This document shows positions 25,671 to 35,300 of a stretch of DNA of 64,000 bases, piece by piece. Position 1 is the stretch's first letter. Each line of letters begins with the position of its first letter. The position numbers and the translations under genes were made by a program. The DNA comes from Brachionus manjavacas (lineage: Eukaryota; Rotifera; Eurotatoria; Ploima; Brachionidae): contig JAHQIY010000011.1 of the NCBI GenBank assembly GCA_019054805.1, positions 2,485,001-2,549,000 of the forward strand, given 5' to 3'. The notes under the pieces are model-generated. The model saw only the letters and a list, made by a program, of their open reading frames with translations. It did not search any database and was not told the origin of the DNA.

Positions 25671-26039
25671 TCGCTTTAGAAAAAGAAACTTCGATCAGAA
25701 GATAAGGTCTTAAAAATTTGCTCAAAAAATTATTTGTTTTTAAAAAATTGACCCAAAGTCTTTCTTTTTTAAATTTTTTTTTTTAAAACTAAATAAATTT
25801 GTAAAATTCAAAAAAATTTTCTTTTTGTTTATCATTTATCATTTTGTATGACACAAAATATTTTTAATTTAATTTCGAGCATTCAAATCTAATATTGTTA
25901 ATGAATTTTTTTCCGTAGTAAAATTATTGAATTACCATCATTATTTGATGTTTTATTTTAAGCCCTATATATTTATATATTTATAATTTCATAAAACGCC
26001 TGGTGGCGATGTTTAATTGTTGTCAAGATTAAAAAAAAA

Positions 26040-27090
26040 AATTATCAAATTCATATAATTACAATTGCATTAAATTCAGCGATTAAGAATAGAAATGTTA
26101 TAATAGAGAAAAATACATGGCAAGAAGATCTTAAACTCAACGGAGAGTTAATAAAATTCTCTAACAGCATGAAATATCTAGGATTCATAATAGATGATGT
26201 AAACAATGATAACGGACATGTGGAAAGCAGAAAAAGAGCAACTCAAATAGCATTCATTAAACTAAAGAGCAACGAAATCCTTACAAACTCAACCAACTCA
26301 TACCTAAGAGGACAACTATTCAAAACATTTCTAATGCCAATTCTTTTTTACGGATTCGAGACTATAAGCTTAACCAAAACAAGGCTTAATCAAATAACAA
26401 GATTCGAGAACAATCTCTTAAAAACTATCTATGGTATCTCAACTAGATGTAGGAGTACAAGCCTAAGACTAATTAACAATCTATATGATACGATCACCAG
26501 ACTCAAACTTATGCAAATTAACTTCTTCTCACGATTGTTGGAAAACAAACTCACTTGTGACATTATTAAGAACTTATTACTGCTAAATAGGAACAATGAC
26601 TACGTCAGCTTACAACTTGATATATTAGATGAAATAGACTATGAAAAAGACAGATCTATTTGGCAAATGTAAGTACTACAATTTTTTTAGAGAAATGGAA
26701 CTCAAAGCTAGAAAAAAGAACAATGACGAAGTAGAAGAGCTAAAATACATATTCAAGGATCAAAATGGAGACATCAAAAAGATATGCGAACTTCTTAAAT
26801 TTAATTTAGATAAGCAATTTTGACATTTTTTTTTTCTTTTTTAAATTCATTTCTAGATTAATTTCAAAACATGGAAATAACTTAATTTTTTTTACCAGCA
26901 TTTTTTATTTTTTATTTTTTTATTTTACTAATTTTATATTTTTACGACAAACTTTGTTTTTTACTTCTTTTAATAGACAAAAATTTTTTTTTTTTTTTTG
27001 TATCAGTATACAACATCGCCTTTTTTAAAGGGATGTTGAGCTAGTGGTCGGAAAACGGCCTCTGCCTTAGAATAAATAAATAAATAGAGA
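26040..27090 (+). pseudogene. LINE reverse transcriptase C-terminal remnant with 3' tail
   Basis: After the flippase stop, a frame from about 26075 reads KYLGFIIDD (thumb), then FLMPILFYGFETISLTK and RFENNLLKTIYGIS, typical of the region after the RT domain in non-LTR elements. The frame shifts at about 26672 and continues to a stop at 26823. The 3' untranslated part ends with an AAATA-rich tail near 27080. The finger and palm domains are missing (5' truncation). It abuts a second LINE on the opposite strand. Confidence 0.8.
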
Positions 27091-27837
27091 AAAATACATT
27101 AGTATATTTGAATTATAAAAAAATAATAAATAAAAAAATAAAAGAATCATTTATATCCTTGCAAAATTTCGTTCACCTTATTAATTCCCTTATGACCAGC
27201 GTCAAGTCCCTCTCTGATTAGTTTAATGCACTCGTTTTTGCTTACTAGTTTGTTTATTGTCTTATTTATTTTGATGGTTAGTCTACACATTGCCATTAGT
27301 TGGTCTAGGCTATGTTGTTCAGCGCCGAGCAATGTTTCCAATCCATAGATAATTGATTTTTTGTTAAATTTTAGCTTCAAATTGTTTCTTACTCCTCTTA
27401 TCTGTTCTATGATATCTTTTGTCGTCTGATTTCTTAATAATCTCTCAAAAAGACCACATCTCATATTTGTCACTCGAACGTCAATACTATCAAGTCCAAG
27501 TGCATTTGAAAGAGCCGTATTTTTACAGCTGCGTTTAAGCCCCATCAAATTTTTAAGGTTATTTGATTCTGTCGTCTGTACTTTTCGTAAATCATCTCTA
27601 TTTGTCATAATTGAATCCATGCCATAAAGAAGTACTGGTCTTGCATAAGTGGTGTATATTTGAACTTTTACATTGTAGTCAAGGCATGGTGCAATGATGC
27701 TTCTTTTTAAATTAGGCATTGTTAGATTTGACTCAGTTCGTTTCTTGTTTACATGCAGTTTATTTGTCAACCTTGCGTTAAAATGGACACCAAGATAGCC
27801 AAATTCTTCTACTTAATTTAGTTTCTTGTCATCTAAT

Positions 27838-28633
27838 GACTGTTATTTTTTCATTGTATCTAATTCTTTTTTTATTGTATCTAAATAATAAGCTATCTAA
27901 ATATAGTGAATAAATATTTTTTTTTAGTATCTAATTATTTTATCTAAGTATCTAAATTTTTTTTTGTTGTATCTATTACAAAAAGGAAGAAATATTAAGA
28001 AAAAGAAAAAAATTAATCTTTTTTTGTTCTTTTGTTTTGAGGTTGATCTTGAATTAATTTCGGCTTGTTTTTTGATCCAGTGGGTTTTCCTCTTTTCTTT
28101 TTTGGAATCTCAGACTGAGCTGAATTTTCATTAAAATTTTTTTCAACTTTAACTTCATTTTGAATTTCCATTTCTGCTTCTTGAGCCTCAATTTCTTCAA
28201 TCACATCAACTTGACTCAAAATTGAATTTACAAGAGCCTCTGGTAATTTCTTTTGGTTTCGCACGCAATCTCTTACTTGTAACTCGGTTGGTTGAATCAT
28301 TAAAGCTTTTTTTGTTGTTACTGGTTTACCGCGTTTCCTATTTTCACCCAAAGGAACATCTTTTGCGTTTCTATGCCATTCCAATCCTCGATAACGACAA
28401 GCAAGAACCAAAATGTGTTTGCAAATATTATTTTTTCTCCAATATGGGCATGTGCATTCACTTTGAGACCATTCTAAATGAATAGTAGTCATCCAGATTT
28501 TGCGAGCTTGATTATATTTGTCAATTAGATATTAAATTGAATTATTTTTTGATACTGTTAAAAAAATATCAGATACTAATTAAGATTTTATTAGATACAA
28601 TAAAAAAAATAGATAGCTTTGAAAATATAAGCT
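27838..28633 (-). mobile_element. MULE-type DNA element carrying a SWIM zinc-finger ORF, 9-bp target duplication
   Basis: 796 bp flanked by identical TCATCTAAT (27829-27837 and 28634-28642). Ends are GACTGTTATTTTTTCA on the left and AGCTTATATTTTCA read inward from the right, followed on both sides by many copies of GTATCTAA, i.e. subterminal repeats. Its only ORF is the SWIM protein. The rest of the transposase is missing, so this is a deletion derivative. Confidence 0.82.
28013..28492 (-). CDS. SWIM zinc-finger C-terminal fragment of a MULE transposase
   Basis: A 159-codon frame beginning near a CxC...CxH SWIM zinc finger (ECTCPYWRKNNICKHIL, about residues 12-28), the DNA/protein-binding module commonly found at the C-terminus of MULE transposases. 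It is followed by a charged linker and a basic, AT-hook-like C-terminus (KKRGKPTGSKNKPK) ending KRTKKD. The catalytic DDE domain is absent, so this is either the tail of a truncated transposase or a domesticated-looking SWIM peptide; the first is more likely because the frame sits inside a non-autonomous element with intact target duplications. The start codon is uncertain. Confidence 0.7.
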   Translation of the reverse strand: MTTIHLEWSQSECTCPYWRKNNICKHILVLACRYRGLEWHRNAKDVPLGENRKRGKPVTTKKALMIQPTELQVRDCVRNQKKLPEALVNSILSQVDVIEEIEAQEAEMEIQNEVKVEKNFNENSAQSEIPKKKRGKPTGSKNKPKLIQDQPQNKRTKKD

Positions 28634-28891
28634 TCATCTAATTCAATGTTTAATTCCAAATTTTTTTTGCATCCAAAATTTTACAGAGCGTTTTTCTCCG
28701 CAGCATTCAGCTGTTTTGACCAAGTCTTGAAGGCCGCTTTCTGTGTTACTGATAAGTAGACATTTCACTATAAAAACACTATCGTCAGCGTAAAGAATGA
28801 TTTCAACTTTAAGGCTTCCAACTTGGACCCCTTGATTTTTAAGCCCTATAGGTAAATTAAAGTCATAAAATGAATCAAGCGACTACAAATA

Positions 28892-29730
28892 TACAGTATG
28901 TTGCAAAAGTTCAGAAATTGGTTATTTTATTTATCTTAAATTGTTTATTTGTTGTATTTTACGAAAAATTGAGTGCAAAAGAAAAAAAATAAAAGCACTA
29001 ATTTGAAGAATTTTTTTTCTCTACAATTTGATATATGACACTCGGAATAAAAATATAATAAACTTTTAGATATTTATAATGAAAAAACTTCCTCTAAAAA
29101 ATAAAAAATAAAGTCGGTGCAAAAGTTTAGAAATTCGGGTAATCCTAAAGTTTTAGCAACCATTGATACCTTTTTTCACACCTTTATGATTAATTCTTAA
29201 ATAGCTTCTAATTTTGATTAAATTGTGCTTATAAACTGCTTAATATAAATACTCTCCAAATACTTAAGTCCTTTCAAAATAACTTAACCAAAAAATCTTA
29301 ATTTTGCCAAAAAATTACCAAAAATGGGTAAAAAAACGTCTCTAGCCCACTAAAATGGCAGATCGCGGGTCTGCTAAAAAGTGGAGATAAAAAGCAAAAT
29401 GAGATAGCCAACATGTTAGGTGTATCTCCAAAATGTGTCTCTTCAACTAAAAAACGATATGAAGAGACTGGTACTGTGTTTGATCGAAGCCGTTCTGATA
29501 GACCTCGGAAGTTGACTTTTAGGGATGAAAATTACATTTTTAGAGAGATAAGAAAAGATCCTACATCAAGCTATCAAAAACTCGCCACTGATTTTAATTC
29601 TAAGACTCAGGGGGTTAGGATAAGTAAGTCTACTGTAATGAGATTTCTCAAAAAAACAAGTTTAGAGTCCCATACAGCGGTCAGAAAACCCCTTTTAACC
29701 AAATTAAAAGGTATTAGTCAAATATATTGA
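28892..29730 (+). pseudogene. Tc1-like transposon: left IR/DR end plus transposase N-terminus
   Basis: Starts at TA with CAGTATGTTGCAAAAGTTCA; a second direct repeat GGTGCAAAAGTTTAGAAATT follows about 210 bp later (29113), i.e. the IR/DR layout of some Tc1 elements. The ORF start MGKKTSLAH (29323) is one base out of frame with KWQIAGLLKSGDKKQNEIAN and the open frame 29413-29730. That frame holds the paired-like HTH (MLGVSPKCVSSTKKRYEETG, then GRPRK-like SDRPRKL) and the second HTH (SKSTVMRFLKK). The DDE/DDD catalytic domain and right end are missing, so it is dead. Confidence 0.85.
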
Positions 29731-30081
29731 TTTGTGATAACATAAATTTTATTAAATCGATGTGAAACTTTGTCAAATGTCTTTGTTCCTAATAATTTTT
29801 TTGTTGAAAAGTCTTTTAAATTTTGAATACGTTTATGGCTGGTATTTAAATGGGTATTTAGCTAAAAATCAATTTGGATATTAGATAAATAATTTTAGGT
29901 CTTAAAAAAAATGAGTGTATAAAAATTTATTTAGAGTATCAATTTATCTTAGTGGTTAATTGTTTAAATAAAAACAATCTAAATATTCATATTAATGATT
30001 AGAATTTTTAAATTATTACATAACAATAGAAAAATAATTATTATGTAAATATATATATGAATAAATATATTACACAAAAAA

Positions 30082-30290
30082 ATGCTTGCGCCAGAATATA
30101 ACTGCAGTCAGGAGGAAACCGATGTTGAGACGGAGAAAACAGTCCATGAATCTCAAAAAAGAAAATAAAAATGCCCACTTGGGAAATTATTGATACATTT
30201 GACAACGCCGATGATTTAGAAAAAATTATAGGAAAGGAAGGGTCAAAATTCACCAAATATTTTAAATTATTTAAATTTTAAATTGATGCT
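30082..30290 (+). pseudogene. Short coding-like relic of unknown type
   Basis: Two frames give plausible protein sequence: MLAPEYNCSQEETDVETEKT, then after a shift MPTWEIIDTFDNADDLEKII and GKEGSKFTKYFK. The second resembles the opening of some transposon-encoded proteins, but I do not recognise it. It runs into the left arm of the long-TIR element. Confidence 0.3.
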
Positions 30291-30312
30291 AATAACTTCA
30301 ATGACATAAGCA

Positions 30313-31830
30313 ACTTAAAATTCGTAAACTACGCCCTCAAAAACCCCAAAAAAAAATTTTTTTGAAGGGGGCAAAAAAATAAATCAAAAACATAAATCAA
30401 AAACCCCAAAAAAAAATTTTTTTGAAGGGGGCAAAAAAATAATTTTTTACACCCAGGGTTCAAAAATAGCAAACCCTTTAAAAAGTTGTTGGTCTTTAAG
30501 ACTCAAATTCTCAAAGATAAAACTTAAATATACTAAAAAAGTATATATATTCTGAAAGAGCATAAAATTCTCTACATGCTTATGTAATTTAAAAGGAAAA
30601 AAAAGGGTGTGGCGGTTTTTGTTGGCTAAAAAATGGAAAAAAATGTGTTTTTTCTGGTTTAAATCGTATCTCCTCCGAGGGATCAATTATGATCCGATTT
30701 TTTTTTTCTTCTCTTAAATCTTGACAAAATTCTGAACAATTCAATGGTTTTACTTTTTATTATATTGCTTTATTTTTTTTTTAAAATGTCTTCAAATCAT
30801 GTGATAATTAACAAATATGTCAAATTTGAATTTTTAAATTAAAATTTTTAGATTAAACTAAAGAATTCGATATTTTAGGTGCTCAACTACTGTTTTTTTC
30901 GATTTTCCTGAAAAATATGCTTTTAGGATTTGACCGTAGGTCGCAACACTATTGTAACCTACTAAATCACGTCAAAATCGTCGATTAATTTTTTTGAAAG
31001 CTCAGAACCCAAATACTTTTCTTTTGCATCGGCTAAAAGCTCCATCATTCTTGGAAATGTCTGATTTGTTCTTGCTCTAATATGCTGATTAAATAAAACC
31101 TAAGACCTTCTATAGGATTCTTCAGATTCGGATGAAGTAAAAAAATCATGGTAATTATTATTTATATCGGGTTCAACATCTATTTTCATATGATCATCTT
31201 CATCTTCTTCCTCTTCAATATATTTTTTTTGGCCGAAAACCCCAAGGTTACTAACACGAGATTGTTTATATTTTGATTTTTTAGGCATTTTTCACTTAAA
31301 TTAATTATACTAAGATAAGTTTTTAGTAAAATTTAAAAAAAAAATATCAATAGAATATTAAAATACAAATTTTTTAATTATCACATGATTTGAAGACATT
31401 TAAAAAAAAAATAAATCAAAAAAATAAAAAGTAAAACCATAGAATTGTTCAGAATTTTGTCTAGATTTAAGAGAAGAAAATTGATCCCTCGGAGGAGATA
31501 CGATTTAAACCAGAAAAAACACATTTTTTTCCATTTTTTAGCCAACAAAAACCGCCACACCCTTTTTTTTCCTTCTAAATTACATAAGCATGTAGAGAAT
31601 TTTATGCTCTTTCAGAATATATATACTTTTTTAGTATATTTAAGTTTTATCTTTGAGATTTTGAGTCTTAAAGAACAACAACTTTTTAAAGGGTTTGCTA
31701 TTTTTGAACCCTGGGTGTAAAAAATTATTTTTTTGCCCCCTTTGAAGTTTTTGAGGGCGTAGTTTACGAATTTTAAGTCAAAAATGTGAAATTCAGATAG
31801 CACTAAAGTTTTGAATTTCGTGAACTTTAC
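30313..31830 (-). mobile_element. Unclassified DNA transposon with very long terminal inverted repeats
   Basis: Left arm 30313-30815 and right arm 31372-31777 are near-identical in inverse orientation (for example CTTAAAATTCGTAAAC at the left edge against TTTACGAATTTTAAG at the right). Both arms therefore give the same chance ORF. The right side continues to about 31830 with AAATTCAGATAG, also seen near the end of 61514-62316. Between the arms, a minus-strand frame from 31288 reads MPKKSKYKQSRVSNLGVFGQ, an acidic stretch, SSESEES, then past an in-frame stop HIRARTNQTFPRMMELLADA and AYFSGKSKKTVVEH. This looks like a decayed transposase or accessory protein of a family I do not recognise. A diverged copy is at 36890-38300. 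Confidence 0.7.
30338..30442. repeat. 60-bp tandem duplication in the left TIR arm
   Basis: A unit containing CCCCAAAAAAAAATTTTTTTG followed by GGGGGCAAAAAAATAA occurs at 30338 and again exactly 60 bp later. The right arm carries only one shortened version. Confidence 0.8.
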
Positions 31831-32352
31831 TTATTCTTAAATTAGTTATTATTTTTTAATTTAGTTTTAATTAATTTTTTAATGTATAAACTTAATAATT
31901 GGGAAATTTATTTAATATTTGGGAAAAAAAATAAAAAATTTGAGGTATTTTGTTCAAATTTTGTGGTACTCAAACAAAAATTTTCTTATTATTGTTATTT
32001 GAAGGATTACTTGTATGAATAAAATATATTTTTCTCCAGTTTTAGCTCCAAACTTCACCGCCGCTTATCAAGCGATTTTTTTTAAAATAAAGATTTTGAA
32101 ATTTATCTAGTTTGGTTTTTAAAAAGATACAAAGAGGGTTTCGAATCAAGACATGTCGAATCGAACTTCTTTCCTAGAATGACAAATTTTTGAACATGTC
32201 TTACCTCTAGCTATTTCAATATATCGCTTAAAAAAAAATCTTCAAAATAAAAAATCAACGAAAATTTTCAAAAATTTATTAACAAATTTTATACAAGTCA
32301 CGCTTTTAAACCCAAAAATTCAAAAACTTAAAAAAAACTCAAATTTAGTTGA
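31831..32352. other. Short spacer with a LINE 3' scrap
   Basis: Only a short match near 32110-32165 (AGGGTTTCGAATCAAGA) to the GFESRYIE region of the LINE at 41590 is recognised. The Drosha 3' end lies at the right edge. Confidence 0.4.
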
Positions 32353-35300
32353 CTAATTTGTAGCTTCATTCGTTTTGGCCTTCTTGTTCTTTCTGTTCTT
32401 TCTTTTCTTCTTTTTGCCAGTGTCAGCGCATTCATCATTCTCAAAGTCAACAATATACTTGGACTTTTTTATCTCAGCAGCAATGTACTTATCCAGTATG
32501 GGAAACATGTCCTTATTGGTCTTGAGCGCATGTTTGGCCGCCTCTATCTCGGCATCATGAATCGATTTGCCAATGCCTTCACCAATTCGCTTCCGATTGA
32601 AATACACCGCAACCCTGTACTGCTTGTGATTCGGCGGGCCCTTCTCCTCAATCAGCTTGTAGACTGGAAGTGACGGCTTCGACTCGTCCACATCCCTGAT
32701 GCTCAAGCAGCACTGCTGCAGCCTTGACTTGGGGTCGTGCCAAAACTGGTACAGAATAATGTCCTTTAGCTTGTTGAACATGCACACATTGCAAAAAACT
32801 TTGACCACCTCGAGCTCCTGGTCCACATAAAGCGCGCCGACAAACGCCTCAAACACATCTGCTTTGCGCTTCAAATTGCCGCTGTTTTCGGGCTTGGCGC
32901 TTGGAGCTAGGACAAAGTCGGACATGCCGAGCTCGTCATAGAGCAGAGCCTGGGTCGAATTGCACACCAGTGAGCTTCTTAGCAAGGACAAGTGCCCCTC
33001 GTGATGAGTGGGAAAGTGGCGGTACAAATAGTCCGAGACCACAAAGTTCAGGACTGTGTCGCCCAAAAACTCCAGCCTCTGATTGTCGCCTAGAGTAATC
33101 AGATTGAAGCTGGCCGACCTGGTACAAAACGCCTGCGCCAACAGCCTGATGTGATTGAATTCAAGGCCTATTAGCTTTTCATAGTGGCTCACGTGCTGCA
33201 AAATTTTGGTATTGGCTATCAGGTGTCTGTCGCCCGAGGGCAACTGGGCCTGGATGGGATGCGGCCGCAAATTTGTCCAAGTGTCGAACAAATCTGCTTC
33301 GTCCCACAGAACTTTGGACAGCATCTGTGACACTGTGTCCAAATCGGAGTCCAAATAAATGGCTGCTAGCAGAGCCTCGAAGCTGTTGGCCAGAGCGTGA
33401 TTCAGCGCTGAATTCGAGCACAGATCAACGCCATGATAGAAAATTATGAAAAAGTGAAGGTCCAATTTTCGCGCCAAAATTGCCAAGTACTGATTTTGTA
33501 CGAGCACATTGCGGTACTCGCTCAATTTTCCCTCATCGAACTGCGGAAACATAAAAAAAAGATGGTGGCTGGTCAACAGCTCGAGTATTTTGTCGCCAAG
33601 AAATTCAAGTCTTTCATAGTTGCCAATGGGCGACGACTGCTCGGATTCGCTTTCTTTCTGGGACATGATCGAAAAGAGCATGTGGATGCCTTTTTTGCGC
33701 AACAAAGACTTTCGTTTGTGAGATGTGAGATTGCCGTAGTTTGGATTGCGGGCCTTGCAGTTGAACAGACAATTTCGAATATGGTCCGGATTGGAGCCTA
33801 GGTTCTGGTGGAGCAGGAATGCGCCTGACGGGTGGGTGAGCGCGTGCTGCAGAAGAGAGCGGTTTTTGAACGTGTAGCCTATTTTGGTCTCGAGGAATCT
33901 CAGAGACTGGTGAAAGCGCAGGTGTTCCACAAAGGTCGGAATCAACAGGGTGAACTCGACCAGGTCTGTTCTGATCCCGGTTCGAATGAAATTTTCGGCC
34001 GGAAGCTCAACCACTATTTCTTTTTGAACTTCGGTCGACTTGCGGATTAGTTGTTCCAACTGGTCACCAAGAGACCTCAAGTTGGCCTTGTCTTCCAAGC
34101 TAGGCTTTGATTTATTGCTCAATAGATGCTTTAGCTTAAAGTATTTGTGATAAAGTTTTTTTAGTTTTTGGTTGTTTTTGATGAGTGGAAGCCAAGTGCT
34201 GCGGAACATGCTGAAATGAATGATGAGTGGATGTGATGGACTCTTTTTGCACGACTTGACCACTTGATCTCTGTCAAGTTGGTCAAGACGGATCGAGGCC
34301 GGACGCTTGCCTGGACAGGTGATGATCGATCCTTGCAGAGGCTCAATGAAACTCAGCCATTCGCGCTCCGACATCATGTGGCACTTGGACAGCGTCGACT
34401 CGTCAATTACCGCAACACTATTCTCCATAAAGTATTTTAATATTTCACATGGACTCAATATTTCTTTTCCATTGTCTTTATTTATTTAAATTGTTATTTT
34501 TGTTTTAAAAAAAAAAAAAAGTATGATCCAATTTAGTTTGGTTAAGCAAATTTTGGATGAAGATTAAAAAAACATATAAAAAGTGAATCAAGCATAAAAC
34601 TATTTTTATTTTATAAAAATGTGAATCAAAACATAAACTCATTTTTAAATTCTGTGAATAAAACATAAATTAAATTTATCAAAAAGTGATCCAAAACATA
34701 TAAATTTATACAAAGTATAAAAAAAATTTAAGTCAATTTGATCAATAAAAAAGGTGAATTTTATGAAATTTTAATTTAATTTTATGAAATTTTAATTTAA
34801 TTTTATTAAATTTTAAAGGAAATTTTATGATCATCCATATTGCTTTCACATATAGAGCATTTGTTTAAATTTCCATGAGAGGAAGTAGCCTTCGGAAATT
34901 GGTTTAAATAAAACTCGAGTTCGTTACCGGAGTTGAATTTAGCCATAAAAATCCATTCGATTTTTCTTTTCATGGTTGAAAAAAAAAATTAAATATCTAA
35001 ATTAAAGGTTTATGTTTTAATCACTTTTCTTCAAAATAATTTCAAGTTAGTTTTTTTTTTATTTCGATATGTTTTATTCACTTTTTGAATAATTTATTTA
35101 GTCATTTATGTTTTATTCACATTTAGCAAAAAGTGTATATGTTTTAGTCACATTTTAAGTTAATTATGTTCGAATTTATGTTTTACTTCACTCTTTTACA
35201 GAGTTAAAATCTCAATTTTTTCTTTATGTTTTGTTTTTTAAGATTAACATTTTATATGTTTTTTTAATCTTCTTCCGCAAATTTTCTACTCTAATGAACT

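Larger units (their letters stand above)
27120..28890 (-). pseudogene. LINE reverse transcriptase remnant, split by a SWIM-bearing MULE
   Basis: Minus strand: SLDSFYDFNLPIGLKN and EIILYADDSVFIVKCL (YADD) at 28885-28740, an interruption at 27838-28633, then VEEFGYLGVHFNAR and an intact 207-codon frame 27147-27770 with KVQIYTTYARPVLLYGMDSI and the helical region after the thumb. Internal stops make it inactive. It is distinct from the family at 22130-23975 and closer to the one at 26040. A Tc1-like element abuts its upstream end at 28892. Confidence 0.85.

Noticed and set aside
30447..31720. Two similar 79-91-codon ORFs (MIPRRRYDL... type) as a gene pair
   Set aside because: They are the same inverted-repeat arm read twice; composition is low complexity and the diverged copy in the Drosha intron does not preserve the frame.
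32901..34346. Several open frames on both strands overlapping the last Drosha exon
   Set aside because: They are out-of-frame or antisense shadows of a GC-richer exon; only the Drosha frame has family motifs.
32353..34475. Assignment of the RNase III gene as Dicer
   Set aside because: The upstream exons give Pro-rich/RS-rich and Drosha central-domain sequence, and there is no helicase or PAZ domain.
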